Of a DNA stretch of 64,000 nucleotides, positions 7,490-16,721 are shown in pieces. This stretch comes from an uncultured Bacteroidales bacterium. Its GTDB lineage: Bacteria; Bacteroidota; Bacteroidia; Bacteroidales; UBA932. A program made the position numbers and the translations under genes. Every line of letters begins with the position of its first letter. Positions within the stretch are counted from its first letter, which is position 1. The stretch spans positions 1 to 64,000 of the forward strand of contig CAMKAJ010000003.1 of the NCBI GenBank assembly GCA_946410455.1. Direction: 5' to 3'. The notes beneath the pieces were generated by a model. That model was not told the DNA's origin, did no database searches, and was given only the letters and a program-made list of their open reading frames with translations.

Positions 7490-9061
7490 TCAGAACGACC
7501 AGTGAACGCGCAGGCCGGCTCCGCTCCATGCGGGCTGCCATCGGCAAACGCCCCCGGAACATACCATCCCCTCGCGGTTGCGCCCGGCTGTAAGGCTTAC
7601 GCTGAAAGACGAGTGGGTGTAGCTTGCGCTAACGTTAAAATAATGCACCCCGGTACTGCCGTGGTTGTACATATCGCTCACGCTCACGCTCCAGTGAGGT
7701 GCGAACGAGAGCTCCAGCAGCGCGGCCATCCAGTCTTTGGTGAGCTCTTGTGAGTACAGGTACTGGAACTCGGTACGGAGCGAGAACTCCGGAGAGAAGC
7801 GGTACAGGGCATCCAGCACGAACACGTTCTGTGCATCTGTGCGCTTGCGGTTGCCATGCGTAGGCGAGTTCTCCTGGATAGAGACGAAGAATATGGTGCG
7901 GAAATTCCGCGTCCAGCGGCGCTCCAGGTCTATATTTATGTCGCGGTAGGCAAGGTATGCAACGTCCCTGTCCGGCAGGGCGAAGGGGAGTGCGTCTATC
8001 CAGCATCCGCCGATGTGAAGCTTCATGCCGTAGCGGCCTCCGAGCTTGGTGCCCCGCCGGAAAATGTAGTACAGGTCGCCCTGGAAGCCCATTTCTCCGT
8101 CGGCATAAGTGACGTAGGGGTTAAGACCTGCAAGCATGTAGGTCTGCTGCATGCAAAGGGCAGGGAGGTAATTGAGGGTGTTGGCAATCGACGGAGTGCC
8201 GGTGGTATTGAAAATGCGCGATGTCATATTCTCCAGACGCCGGAAAGTTAGCGAACCTGAGAATCCACCGGCGGCGTAAGATAGTTCGAGCAGTTGGGCG
8301 TTCCCTCCTTTGAGGGTAAAGCGTTCGTGCGCAGCGGGCAAGAGTTCGGTGTAGAAATCGGGTGACTTGCCCACGTACTCTGCGCGTGCGGTGAATCCTC
8401 CGGCGTTGACGGCGGCGCGGGCCGACCAGCTCACCACATGCCCCGGCAGGGTAAAGCCGCCGGCCTGTGCGAGAGTGGCTATGCTGCTGTCTGTTCGCAG
8501 GCTGGCGCAGTCCACGATTCCTGCGCCCAGGCTCACTGCACCCAGCTCTGCGTTGAGGTCTGCCGCCGATACAAGCGATGCGGCGGAAGGCCATACTCCA
8601 TACTTTGGCAGGCCGCTGAACAGCTTGAAAGACAAGCGGTTGCCAAGTGCTCGTACGCTCACGCGGGCACCGGTAACGGAGTTGTTGATGCCCATGTCCC
8701 TGTCTTCCCAGGTGCGAAGAAGCAGACCGCTGCCAAGCTGCTCATGGAAGCTCCCGGCAGTGATATCTATGAAGTTGTGACGCCAGTCGATGTACAGGGA
8801 AGATAGGCCTGCTCCATTGAGCTCAGTAGGATAGCCGACGAGGGCTTGTGGGTACCATTCAGCTTGCAGTCCTGCGCTCAGTGAGTCGCGCTGCCAGTCC
8901 AGCTTAAGGTAATTGTTGGAACCCCATTTATTTATGCGTCCGCCAATGGCGGGATCGTCTACATAATAAGCGCTGTTGCTCTCCAGAGCTCCGCTCAGCT
9001 TGCCCCAGCCGCCATCTGGCGGAGGAGAAAGAAGGGCGAGAATGAAGAGCAGCAGTAGCAT
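7490..9061 (-). CDS. DUF6029-type outer-membrane beta-barrel protein
   Basis: 523 residues with a short hydrophobic N terminus (LLLLFILALLSPPP). The remainder is beta-strand-rich with alternating aromatic and polar residues and ends in VHWSF, a terminal-Phe barrel signature. GKLSGALESNSAYYVDD, GSNNYLKLDWQ and AGSFHEQLGSGLLLRTWEDR match the DUF6029 family of Bacteroidetes as I recall it. Function is unknown. It sits between two thioredoxin-fold genes. The 1-bp overlap with the TlpA-like gene (shared base 9061) and 3-bp gap to the Omp28-like gene suggest that these redox proteins act with or on the barrel. Confidence 0.75.
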   Translation of the reverse strand: MLLLLFILALLSPPPDGGWGKLSGALESNSAYYVDDPAIGGRINKWGSNNYLKLDWQRDSLSAGLQAEWYPQALVGYPTELNGAGLSSLYIDWRHNFIDITAGSFHEQLGSGLLLRTWEDRDMGINNSVTGARVSVRALGNRLSFKLFSGLPKYGVWPSAASLVSAADLNAELGAVSLGAGIVDCASLRTDSSIATLAQAGGFTLPGHVVSWSARAAVNAGGFTARAEYVGKSPDFYTELLPAAHERFTLKGGNAQLLELSYAAGGFSGSLTFRRLENMTSRIFNTTGTPSIANTLNYLPALCMQQTYMLAGLNPYVTYADGEMGFQGDLYYIFRRGTKLGGRYGMKLHIGGCWIDALPFALPDRDVAYLAYRDINIDLERRWTRNFRTIFFVSIQENSPTHGNRKRTDAQNVFVLDALYRFSPEFSLRTEFQYLYSQELTKDWMAALLELSFAPHWSVSVSDMYNHGSTGVHYFNVSASYTHSSFSVSLTAGRNREGMVCSGGVCRWQPAWSGAGLRVHWSF

Positions 9062-9552
9062 TACTTCGCGTTGTTTTTAAGGGCGCGTAGCAGCTCGGCC
9101 TCGTCTCCCGGGCGGTATCCTATATGGGTGTAAACCTCTTTGCCGTTTGCATCGTACACGAAAACCTGCGGAACGGCAGTCACGTTCAGCGCACGCCGTA
9201 AGTCTCCGTTCACGTCGAACAGCGGTGTTATTCCTTCCCAGCCGCTGCCGCTCGCCATGGCAACGGCCCTCTGCAGAGAGCGGCTGTCATCAACAGATAC
9301 TGCATAGATACGCAGCGGGAAGCTTCCTTTCCATTCAATTGCCTCGTCTGTAAGCGCCTCGAGCTCCTTCATGCAGGGCTTGCAGGTGGTCATCCAGAAG
9401 TTGATGACAAAGGGAGTTTTACCGTCAATAAGCGACCTTGTTGCTATGCTCTTGCCGGCCTCGTCGTGCAGCGTTACGGCTGGCAAATCCTGCCCCCAGG
9501 CGCTGCAAATGGCACCCAACCCAAGAAATATAGTGAGTAAAAGATGTTTCAT
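9061..9552 (-). CDS. TlpA-family periplasmic thioredoxin
   Basis: 163 residues from the start at 9552, chosen because it places MKHLLLT directly at the signal peptide; an upstream start at 9591 would add 13 polar residues before it. The signal peptide is 1-20 (ICSAWGQ). The AhpC/TSA-Redoxin-type domain contains FWMTTCKPC with Cys57 and Cys60 and the cis-Pro loop TAVPQVFVYD. It should act as a periplasmic thiol-disulfide reductase. It is the first gene of the three-gene operon running leftward with the DUF6029 and Omp28-like genes. The partner is not visible in the sequence. Confidence 0.88.
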   Translation of the reverse strand: MKHLLLTIFLGLGAICSAWGQDLPAVTLHDEAGKSIATRSLIDGKTPFVINFWMTTCKPCMKELEALTDEAIEWKGSFPLRIYAVSVDDSRSLQRAVAMASGSGWEGITPLFDVNGDLRRALNVTAVPQVFVYDANGKEVYTHIGYRPGDEAELLRALKNNAK

Positions 9553-9609
9553 ACTTTTTTGAATGCCCGTTTTATTGGGGCTGGGATGCAAATCTAATAA
9601 AAAAAGAGT

Positions 9610-9617
9610 TATTTTTG
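9610..9617 (+). promoter_or_regulatory. -7 box TATTTTTG, four nt before GTG 9622
   Basis: The TAnnTTTG box ends four bases before the guaA GTG start codon, predicting a transcript with essentially no leader. Confidence 0.6.
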
Positions 9618-9621
9618 TAAT

Positions 9622-11199
9622 GTGGATAAGATAATTATTGTGGATTTTGGCTCCCAGGTAACCCAGCTGATAGGCCGGAGGTTACGCGAGTTGAATGTTT
9701 ATTGCGAACTGTACCCTTACGACAGAATTCCAGCCCCGGACCCTTCGGTGAAAGGCGTCATCCTGTCCGGCAGTCCCTGCAGCGTGCGGGACGCTAATGC
9801 GCCGCATGTGGATTTAACTCCGTTCAGGGGAAAGGTTCCGATTCTTGGCATCTGTTACGGATCCCAGTTGCTCGCTTTTGAAGGCGGCGGTGCCGTGGAG
9901 GCTTCCGACACAAGGGAATATGGCAGGGCCGTGCTCAAGCTTGTGGCGCAGTCGCCCCTGTTCCAGGGCGTATGTGAGCAGACGCAGGTGTGGATGTCGC
10001 ATGGCGATACTATCACGGCGCTGCCCCGGGGTGCTCAAGTCACCGCTTCTACGGCAGACGTTGAGAACGCCGCCTACCAAATACCCGACGAGAATATATA
10101 TGCCGTTCAGTTTCATCCGGAGGTGTATCACACTCAAGAGGGCTCGCAGATGCTCAAGAATTTTGCTTATGATATCTGCGGATGCGCAGGAGACTGGACC
10201 CCGAACTCTTTTGTGGAAAGTACGGTGGCGGCCCTGCGGGAGCAGATTGGCAGCGATAATGTGATTCTGGGGCTCAGCGGCGGGGTAGATTCCACGGTGG
10301 CGGCTGTTCTGCTCAATAAAGCCATAGGCAAGCAACTTACCTGTATCTTCGTGAACAACGGCCTGCTTCGCAAGAATGAGTACAGCGATGTGCTGGCCTC
10401 CTACAAAGACATGGGCCTGAATGTGATAGGTGTAGATGCTGGAGGCGACTTCCTGTGTGCTCTTGCCGGAGTCTCCGATCCGGAATCCAAGCGCAAAATC
10501 ATCGGCCGTATGTTTGTGGAGACCTTCGAGAGCTGTGCCAAGAAGATAGAAAATGCCGCCTGGCTGGCTCAGGGAACCATCTATCCCGATGTGATAGAGA
10601 GTGCCGGCATTCCGGGAATAGCCTCCAAAATCAAGAGCCACCACAATGTGGGCGGCCTCCCCGAGAAGATGAGCCTGAGGGTGGTGGAACCTCTGCGGAT
10701 GCTCTTTAAAGACGAGGTCCGCCGCGTTGGTCGCGCCCTTGGTATCCCGGCCGGGCTGATCAACCGCCATCCCTTCCCCGGGCCCTCTCTCTCTATTCGT
10801 ATCATCGGCGAGGTGACGGAAGAAAGACTCAGGGTGCTTCGCGATGCCGACGATATTTTCATCCGGAGCCTGCGCAGTTACGACTGTACGGGCATGGGCT
10901 TGCCGTCAGCCTCCGATCCACTTGTGCCGGCCACCTGCCTGTACGATGCCGTCTGGCAGGCAGGAGTAATCTTGCTGCCCGTGAAAAGCGTGGGCGTAAT
11001 GGGGGACGAGCGCACCTACGAGAACCCTGTTGCCCTGCGCGCAGTGGTTTCTACAGATGGTATGACCGCCGATTGGTTCCCCCTCCCGTACGACTTTCTG
11101 CGTGATGTCTCCAACCAGATTATCCGCAAAGTTCGCGGAGTGAACCGTGTGGTCTACGACATATCTTCCAAACCCCCGGCAACCATCGAGTGGGAATAA
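9622..11199 (+). CDS. guaA: GMP synthase (glutamine-hydrolysing)
   Basis: 525 residues. The enzyme converts XMP to GMP with ATP and glutamine in the cytoplasm. The class-I glutamine amidotransferase domain (1-190) has nucleophile Cys78 in GICYGSQ and His165/Glu167 in FHPEVY. The ATP-pyrophosphatase domain has the P-loop SGGVDS at 219-224. The C-terminal dimerisation domain ends [11 protein letters not shown], the typical family terminus. The start is GTG: no in-frame ATG lies nearby, and the protein begins [11 protein letters not shown] as family members do. Transcription is probably monocistronic from the box at 9610. Confidence 0.97.
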   Translation: MDKIIIVDFGSQVTQLIGRRLRELNVYCELYPYDRIPAPDPSVKGVILSGSPCSVRDANAPHVDLTPFRGKVPILGICYGSQLLAFEGGGAVEASDTREYGRAVLKLVAQSPLFQGVCEQTQVWMSHGDTITALPRGAQVTASTADVENAAYQIPDENIYAVQFHPEVYHTQEGSQMLKNFAYDICGCAGDWTPNSFVESTVAALREQIGSDNVILGLSGGVDSTVAAVLLNKAIGKQLTCIFVNNGLLRKNEYSDVLASYKDMGLNVIGVDAGGDFLCALAGVSDPESKRKIIGRMFVETFESCAKKIENAAWLAQGTIYPDVIESAGIPGIASKIKSHHNVGGLPEKMSLRVVEPLRMLFKDEVRRVGRALGIPAGLINRHPFPGPSLSIRIIGEVTEERLRVLRDADDIFIRSLRSYDCTGMGLPSASDPLVPATCLYDAVWQAGVILLPVKSVGVMGDERTYENPVALRAVVSTDGMTADWFPLPYDFLRDVSNQIIRKVRGVNRVVYDISSKPPATIEWE

Positions 11200-11214
11200 T
11201 CTATCGCTTTCTCC

Positions 11215-11231
11215 GGTTACATTTTGTAACC
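11215..11231. promoter_or_regulatory. Perfect 7-bp dyad downstream of guaA
   Basis: GGTTACA-TTT-TGTAACC is a perfect inverted repeat 15 bp after the guaA stop. There is no T run, so it may be a protein-binding site or a weak transcript-end hairpin. The rest of the 249-bp gap holds the blaI control region and nothing else I can name. Confidence 0.4.
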
Positions 11232-11356
11232 ACTTCGCTTCCCTCCTTCTTCAGTCTGCTTTTCAGGGCTTTCCAATAATTCCTTGCCCTCTCATGAGTG
11301 GGCTGATCAGTCAGAATTTGGAATTCTCAAAAGATTATTGAGAGGTAGTTTGATAT

Positions 11357-11440
11357 CTCCTAAAAGATGAAAGAGAACTCCTAAAAATGTTAGGAGTTTT
11401 AAAAATAATCATTATATTTGCAGGGAGAAATCTTAGGAGT
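11357..11440. promoter_or_regulatory. BlaI-type operator array and promoter of blaI-blaR1
   Basis: A full dyad AACTCCTAA-N5-TTAGGAGTT (11376-11398) is flanked by half sites CTCCTAA (11357-11363) and TTAGGAGT (11433-11440). A -7 box TATATTTG at 11413-11420 lies between them. The predicted transcription start (about 11424-11427) is therefore bracketed by operator sequence, fitting autorepression by the BlaI protein encoded just downstream. Confidence 0.75.
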
Positions 11441-11448
11441 GATCTACG

Positions 11449-11814
11449 ATGAAACAGAAACTCACGGCAAAAGAAGAGCAGCTGATGAACATATTCTGGG
11501 CGCATGAGCCCTTGTTTATCAGGGATTTAATCAGTTATATACCGGAGCCGAAGCCCCACTATAATACGGTGGCTACCCTGGTGAAGTTCCTGGAGGAGAA
11601 AGGCTTTGTCGAGCGGGAGCCCATGGCCAACTCTTTCCGCTACAAAGTAAAGATCAGCGAGCGGCAGTACCACGGAGACACCGTTTCCGAGGTAGTGGCG
11701 CGCTACTATGATAATTCTTATTTAAGGCTTGTCTCCCAGTTTGTAGAGGAGGACAAGATGGACCTGCAGGAACTCAAATCCCTTATCGCTCAAATCGAAA
11801 AGAAGCAGAAATGA
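11449..11814 (+). CDS. BlaI/MecI/CopY-family transcriptional repressor
   Basis: 121 residues. The N-terminal winged helix (KLTAKEEQLMNIFWAHEPLFIRDLI, PHYNTVATLVKFLEEKGFVERE) matches the Penicillinase_R family. A C-terminal helical dimerisation region follows. In characterised systems the repressor binds dyads and is cleaved after activation of the membrane peptidase BlaR1/MecR1. Here the blaR1-like gene overlaps the stop codon by 4 bp and operator dyads surround the promoter, so the pair is self-regulated. No beta-lactamase gene is adjacent, so the regulon target is unknown. The family call is firm, the signal is not known. Confidence 0.93.
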   Translation: MKQKLTAKEEQLMNIFWAHEPLFIRDLISYIPEPKPHYNTVATLVKFLEEKGFVEREPMANSFRYKVKISERQYHGDTVSEVVARYYDNSYLRLVSQFVEEDKMDLQELKSLIAQIEKKQK

Positions 11815-13064
11815 CCGCATTCCTTTTATATATCGCACGGGCGGGGCTCTATCTGAGCCTGTTCTATGCTTTTTACCTGCTGGTGATGCGCCGGACCACA
11901 TTCTTCCGATTGAATCGCGTGCTGCTGCTGGCTGGGAGTTATCTCTGCCTGGTTCTTCCTTTCATCCGGCTCCGGACCGTATCGACTTCCATCGCTGTTT
12001 CAGAATTAAGTATGGTAGGCGTCGGTATCCCGTCGGCCGGGCAGACCTTCCAGGCAGGCCTCCCCTGGAAGGAAATCCTGCTGGCGCTCTATGCCGCCGG
12101 CGTCTTGGTTACGCTGGTGTTATATGTGGTCTCGGTCTGTAAAATGACCCGGCTCATCCGGAGCGGAGAAATAGCAGAGCGAGACTGCTGCCGGCTGGTG
12201 ATTCTTGAACAGGACCTTCCTTCCTTTAGTTGGGGCCGATACATTGTAATCGGACGTAAAGACCTTGAGCAGAATCCGGCCATCTTCACGCATGAGCTCA
12301 TGCACGTGCAGCACCGGCATTCGCTGGACCTGATCCTTTTCCTACCCGTCCAACTGCTTTTCTGGTGGGATCCGCTGGTGTGGATTACGCGCGAGACGCT
12401 TCGCCTGGTGCACGAATACGAGGCCGATGAAGGCGTCCTTCAAAAAGGCATTGATGCAACTCAATATCAACTACTTCTTGTGCGAAAAGCCGTGGGGAAT
12501 CAGCGTTTCTCGCTGGCCAGCGGCTTCCAGCACGCCAACCTTAAAAACCGTATTGCCATGATGCTCAAACCCACTTCTTCCCGCTGGATGCGCTGGTCGT
12601 ACCTGGCCCTCATTCCTGTGCTGGCGGTCTTTATGTTCGCCTGCAACAATCCCAAGAAAAACAAGAAGGCGGCTCCGGAAGCCCAGGAGCAGGAGGCGCC
12701 TGCCGCCAATCCCGCCGGTTACACGGTAACCGTCACCGACGAACCCGTTTCGTTCTCCGAGATAGAGGTAAAACCCACCTTTAACGGTGAGGATGCCAAT
12801 GCATTTGCCTTGTGGGCAAACAGCCAGATCAAGTATCCGGAACAGGCCAAGGCCGACGGCGTTGAAGGCCGCGTGATGGTGAAGTTTACCATCGGCACCG
12901 ATGGCGCTGTGCGTGATGTCCAACTGCTGCGCGGGGTGCGCGAAGACCTGGACGCAGAAGCCGTACGTGTGGTCAGCTCCTCTCCCAAGTGGGAACCGGG
13001 TATGCAAGACGGCAAACCCGTTCCCGTCTCCTTTACTTTCCCGGTGTTATATAAGCTCCAATAA
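11811..13064 (+). CDS. BlaR1-like M56 peptidase fused to a TonB C-terminal domain
   Basis: 417 residues. Membrane segments lie near 5-25, 35-52 and 88-110. The M56 zinc-peptidase site HELMH is at 161-165, followed by EYEADEG at 202-208 with the third ligand. A further membrane segment (264-278) leads to a charged Ala/Glu linker (281-300). Residues 320-417 are a TonB C-terminal domain (YPEQAKADGVEGRVMVKF, WEPGMQDGKPVPVSF). In place of the penicillin-binding sensor of classical BlaR1 the periplasmic part is TonB-like, an arrangement common in Bacteroidetes. It would cleave or inactivate the adjacent BlaI on sensing an envelope signal. The 4-bp overlap with blaI shows translational coupling. Confidence 0.92.
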   Translation: MTAFLLYIARAGLYLSLFYAFYLLVMRRTTFFRLNRVLLLAGSYLCLVLPFIRLRTVSTSIAVSELSMVGVGIPSAGQTFQAGLPWKEILLALYAAGVLVTLVLYVVSVCKMTRLIRSGEIAERDCCRLVILEQDLPSFSWGRYIVIGRKDLEQNPAIFTHELMHVQHRHSLDLILFLPVQLLFWWDPLVWITRETLRLVHEYEADEGVLQKGIDATQYQLLLVRKAVGNQRFSLASGFQHANLKNRIAMMLKPTSSRWMRWSYLALIPVLAVFMFACNNPKKNKKAAPEAQEQEAPAANPAGYTVTVTDEPVSFSEIEVKPTFNGEDANAFALWANSQIKYPEQAKADGVEGRVMVKFTIGTDGAVRDVQLLRGVREDLDAEAVRVVSSSPKWEPGMQDGKPVPVSFTFPVLYKLQ

Positions 13065-13076
13065 GAAAAAATTTCG

Positions 13077-13084
13077 TATCTTTG
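13077..13084 (+). promoter_or_regulatory. -7 box TATCTTTG upstream of the 90-aa gene
   Basis: The consensus box lies 22 nt before ATG 13107, giving a normal short leader. No clear TTTG -33 box was seen. Confidence 0.65.
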
Positions 13085-13106
13085 CACCGAATTAATTCGC
13101 AAAGAC

Positions 13107-13379
13107 ATGAATCTTAGAGACATTAAGAAAGACATCGATTACATCCTGAGTGCATTTATCGAGGACTGCTCGCTTGTGGCAGCTGTAAATTCCAAGGTTA
13201 GCGAGGAGACTGCAACGGCTCTCGTAGACGAGGCAGTGAACCTGTATAACGAGCTCCGCGATAAGGTTGGTAAGGTAGAGGGTTCTGCCCGCCAGTATTA
13301 CACCGGCATACGCAAGGAACTTCTTGAGAAGACCGACGCCCTCTACGAGAAACTCTCAGCAGCTGTAAAGAAGGCATAA
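13107..13379 (+). CDS. Conserved-looking small helical protein of unknown function
   Basis: 90 residues, no signal peptide or membrane segment. The sequence is almost entirely helical and charged: LRDIKKDIDYILSAFIEDC, then heptad-like NLYNELRDKVGKVEGSARQYY and LLEKTDALYEKLSAAVKKA. This suggests a small cytoplasmic helical bundle or coiled coil. It has its own promoter and lies 12 bp before dacB, so dacB may be read from the same transcript. Codon use is like its neighbours. I do not recognise a named family and assign no function. Confidence 0.75.
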   Translation: MNLRDIKKDIDYILSAFIEDCSLVAAVNSKVSEETATALVDEAVNLYNELRDKVGKVEGSARQYYTGIRKELLEKTDALYEKLSAAVKKA

Positions 13380-13391
13380 ACCCTGCCGGCT

Positions 13392-14909
13392 GTGAAAGCA
13401 ACGGCAAAAAAAACCGTGCTAGCCCTCCTGCTTGTTCTTGCAGGATTTGGGGCGTCTGCACGAGACACAGACACGCAGAAGCTCGTATCCGCTTACGCCA
13501 GGAAGGAGCCTCTGCGTTCTGGTATTCTTGGGGCCTTTGCCATGCGCGGAGCGGATACTTTGGTATCGTACAACCGCAGCGTCAAGATGGTCCCGGCCTC
13601 CAATACCAAATTGTTGACCACAGGTCTGGCCCTCAAACAGCTGGGGCCGCAGATGCGTTTCAGCACACTTCTGGCCTATAGCGGGACTCTGCAAGACGGA
13701 GTTATCGACGGAGACCTGTACATTATTGGCGGGGGTGACCCTACTACCGGCTCTTCTTCCGAGTGTGCTGATTCTCTGGGAATTACCTTCTCGCGCTGGA
13801 AAGCCATTCTGGACGCCAAGGGGGTAAAAGCTATACGCGGAAAGGTGATAGGGGATGCCCGCTTCTTCAAACGTCCCGGGCAAGGAGCCTCCTGGCAGTT
13901 CGAAGATTTGGGCTTCTATTATGGAGCAGGACCCTCCGGCCTCAATTTTCAAGAGAATTCCCAGAGCTTTATCGTGCGGGCTGCAGAGCCCGGAGCTGCT
14001 CCGGAAATCACTCCGCTGTACCCTGACACTCCGTGGATGAATTATGTGAACTCTGCAGTTACCGGACCCGAGGACAGTTCCAATACCATATATTATGTAA
14101 ATACGGAGTTCGGTCCGTTCGGGGAATTCATGGGCAGTTTCCCCTCGGGGCGCCGGGATTACAGGCTCGATTGTTCCAACGCCTTTGGAGCATATACCTG
14201 CGCGTACTTCTTCCATAACTACCTGTTGTGCAACGGGATAAAGGTTGAGGGAGGTTTTGCCGACATTTCACCCAATGGCACTGTGCGCAGTGATTTGCTG
14301 TTTGCCAACATAGGAGAAGCTGCCGCTTCCTGGCAGAATCTTGTAGAACTCGGTCGTTGCGAGTCGCCGGAATTATGGCGCATAGTAAGAGATACCAATG
14401 TAGAGAGCGACAACTTTTACGCCGAAACTCTCTTTACCATGCTGTCGCGCAGCCTCTACGGCTCGACAGACAAAGACAGTGCAGCAATTGCCTGCCGCAG
14501 TCTTCTTGCCGGAATGGGCCTGAAAACAGATAACGCCTACATGCAGATAGACGGGAGCGGCCTTTCGCGCAAGAATTACGTCTCGCCCGAGTTTTTTGTT
14601 AATTATTTGCGCAAGATGTACGCAGGCCCGGTTCGCGACTACTTTGTTCAGTCACTTCCGACTCCCGGTGGCAAAGGTACTCTAAAGAACCGCATGGGAA
14701 AGGCTCCAGCTGCTCTTAAGTCGCGAATCCGAATGAAGAGCGGCTCCATGAACGGAGTTCTGTGTTTCAGCGGTTACGTCCTTCCTGCCGATGGAGACCG
14801 CTCAAAGACCATATTCTTTTCTATCCTCACCAACAACGTTACTGCACCTTCCTACGCCGTAGGCTCAATACTCGACGAGATTATAGTCAGCCTGTCGCAG
14901 GAACCGTAG
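13392..14909 (+). CDS. dacB: D-alanyl-D-alanine carboxypeptidase/endopeptidase (PBP4, DacB)
   Basis: 505 residues with a GTG start. The signal peptide is 1-23 (LLLVLAGFGASA). The class-C low-molecular-mass penicillin-binding protein (peptidase S13) has SxxK at Ser70-Lys73 (SNTK), SxN at Ser339-Asn341 (SDN) and KSG at 449-451, all in proper order. The large insert between SxxK and SxN, typical of PBP4, is present. It trims or cleaves peptide cross-links in periplasmic peptidoglycan. It follows the 90-aa gene by 12 bp. Downstream lies a family-2 palindromic repeat rather than a simple terminator. Confidence 0.95.
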   Translation: MKATAKKTVLALLLVLAGFGASARDTDTQKLVSAYARKEPLRSGILGAFAMRGADTLVSYNRSVKMVPASNTKLLTTGLALKQLGPQMRFSTLLAYSGTLQDGVIDGDLYIIGGGDPTTGSSSECADSLGITFSRWKAILDAKGVKAIRGKVIGDARFFKRPGQGASWQFEDLGFYYGAGPSGLNFQENSQSFIVRAAEPGAAPEITPLYPDTPWMNYVNSAVTGPEDSSNTIYYVNTEFGPFGEFMGSFPSGRRDYRLDCSNAFGAYTCAYFFHNYLLCNGIKVEGGFADISPNGTVRSDLLFANIGEAAASWQNLVELGRCESPELWRIVRDTNVESDNFYAETLFTMLSRSLYGSTDKDSAAIACRSLLAGMGLKTDNAYMQIDGSGLSRKNYVSPEFFVNYLRKMYAGPVRDYFVQSLPTPGGKGTLKNRMGKAPAALKSRIRMKSGSMNGVLCFSGYVLPADGDRSKTIFFSILTNNVTAPSYAVGSILDEIIVSLSQEP

Positions 14910-15011
14910 GACTGCAAGCGCCTCCCTGTCTCGCTTTTGCCGTCGCAGCTGCCCATTGTGTCAAGTCCCGGCAATCTCAGTACTAATCGGCCACTGATAT
15001 CCCGGCAATCT

Positions 15012-15134
15012 CAGTACCAGCAAAGTACAAAATCGGCCCCAGAGCGCCTAAAGTGTTCTTCACCCCCGGATAGAAAGTGGGGGTCTAGAACGTTTTTAGC
15101 AGTAGAAGCCCAAAAGTGTACTTTGCGAATACTG
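15012..15134 (+). repeat. Family-2 REPIN-like palindrome, left copy
   Basis: 123 bp with near-palindromic ends (CAGTACCAGCAAAGTACA and TGTACTTTGCGAATACTG) around a central hairpin (ACCCCC/GGGGGT, 15062-15084). It is the inverted copy of 19017-19139 with five differences. Homology continues leftward towards 14947. Relative to the right copy this side carries a 34-bp direct duplication beginning CCCGGCAATCTCAGTAC (first copy about 14968, second about 15002). It fills most of the 266-bp gap between dacB and the dipeptidase gene. Confidence 0.88.
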
Positions 15135-15163
15135 AAAAATAACACGCAATGTCATAAAAACGC

Positions 15164-15171
15164 TATCTTTA
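15164..15171 (+). promoter_or_regulatory. Near-consensus -7 box TATCTTTA before the dipeptidase gene
   Basis: One base differs from TAnnTTTG. The box ends four nt before ATG 15176, the same spacing seen at the leaderless-type promoters of this window. Confidence 0.45.
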
Positions 15172-15175
15172 CAAC

Positions 15176-16717
15176 ATGAAACGATACTTCCTTCTTGCTG
15201 CAGCGCTCCTGCTTTGTGTTTTGAGCACAGGGGCGCAAGAATTTGACGGACAAAGCTGTACCAGTATAATGGTTGGGCGCCTGGCCTCTGCCGATGGATC
15301 GGTTATCACCTCCCACACTTGTGACGGACGTTACCGCACATGGGTAAGGATGGAACCGGCCGCCGACCACGAGCCCGGAGCCATGCATCCAGTCCTTCGT
15401 GGAACCATGAAAACGGTGTCTCCGGACGACACAACGGGAGTTAAGCTGATTGGCGAAATACCTGAGGCAGAACACACTTTCGCATACCTCAACACGGCCT
15501 ACCCCTGTCTCAACGAGAAGCAGCTGGCAATAGGAGAAACGACTTTCGGCGGCCCTGATATTCTTGTGAATCCTGCCGGTTTGTTTACCATAGAGGAACT
15601 TGAACGAATTGCCCTTCAGCGATGCTCGAGCGCCCGCGATGCTGTATTGTTAATGGGCTCTCTTGCAGAAACTTACGGTTACGGAGATGCTGGCGAATGC
15701 CTTACGGTGGCGGACAAGAATGAAGTCTGGCAGTTCGAGATTCTGGGAGTGGGGAAAGAGAAGATTGGTGCTGTGTGGGCGGCGCGTCGTGTCCCCGACG
15801 ACCATATTGCCGTCTCTGCCAACATCCCCCGCATTTCCTGGAAGAACCGTAAAGACAAAGATGTACTCTACTCCGCCAACGTGGAAAAAGTGGCAGTAGA
15901 AAATGGACTCTGGGACGGCAAAGGCGAATTCGTGTTCTGGAAGGTCTATAACTGCGACTACGGCAAAGGACGCAATTTCAACGATCGCGAGTTCTTCATA
16001 CTCAATCACTTCGCTCCCTCTCTGGGGCTAACTTACGAGATGGACGAGCTGCCATTCTCTGTCAAACCGGAGAAACCGGTGGATATACGGGAAGTGATGG
16101 CGCTCTTCCGCGAAACCTACGAGGGAACGGCCTTCGACATGACTCGTAAGGTGTTGATGGCTAGGCCGCAGACCAAGGAGCACCCTGCCGATACGGTAGT
16201 CAGCCCGGTGGCTAATCCCTGGCTCACCACTACCATGCGCAATACTCTGAACACTATTGCACCTGGGACTGTAGAATTCCGCCGCACAGTGGCAGTCGCC
16301 TGGTGCGCATACTCCCATATTACACAGTTGCGCTCATGGCTGCCCGATTCTGTAGGGGGCGTTTGCTGGCTATCCCTTGACAATCCGGCCCAGAGTCCGC
16401 GCATCCCTATCTTCTGCGGAGCCACCAAATTACCAGAGGCTTACGAGCGCTGCGGACAGAAAGAATACATCCCCGACTGCGCCCTCTGGCAGTTCCGTCG
16501 TGCAAATAAACTGGCTACTCTAGCATGGCAAAGAACCAAGGAGCAATTCAATAAGGAAGTGATTGAGCAAGAAGAGTTTGCCCTCAGCGCCCTGCCTCAA
16601 GTCGCGACTTCCCCCATGGTTTTGAACGCCTGTACCCAGTATCTCTACGACGATGCCGTCTGCCGTTGGCAGAAAATGGAAAGCTTGCTCTGGAGCCTAT
16701 TTGGAATGGGATTCTGA
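15176..16717 (+). CDS. C69-family dipeptidase
   Basis: 513 residues. After an N-terminal signal peptide (1-20, ending STGA-QE) comes QSCTSIMVGRLASADGSVI. Cys28 is the expected N-terminal nucleophile of the Ntn-hydrolase fold exposed by processing. ADKNEVWQFEILG and AVSANIPRI fit the family core. C69 enzymes (PepD/PipD) hydrolyse dipeptides; an exported form implies use of dipeptides in the periplasm or outside. It is convergent with a serpin gene, only 4 bp apart. The two genes plus a RAYT gene lie between inverted family-2 repeats. Family identification is firm; substrate is unknown. Confidence 0.93.
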   Translation: MKRYFLLAAALLLCVLSTGAQEFDGQSCTSIMVGRLASADGSVITSHTCDGRYRTWVRMEPAADHEPGAMHPVLRGTMKTVSPDDTTGVKLIGEIPEAEHTFAYLNTAYPCLNEKQLAIGETTFGGPDILVNPAGLFTIEELERIALQRCSSARDAVLLMGSLAETYGYGDAGECLTVADKNEVWQFEILGVGKEKIGAVWAARRVPDDHIAVSANIPRISWKNRKDKDVLYSANVEKVAVENGLWDGKGEFVFWKVYNCDYGKGRNFNDREFFILNHFAPSLGLTYEMDELPFSVKPEKPVDIREVMALFRETYEGTAFDMTRKVLMARPQTKEHPADTVVSPVANPWLTTTMRNTLNTIAPGTVEFRRTVAVAWCAYSHITQLRSWLPDSVGGVCWLSLDNPAQSPRIPIFCGATKLPEAYERCGQKEYIPDCALWQFRRANKLATLAWQRTKEQFNKEVIEQEEFALSALPQVATSPMVLNACTQYLYDDAVCRWQKMESLLWSLFGMGF

Positions 16718-16721
16718 CGGC

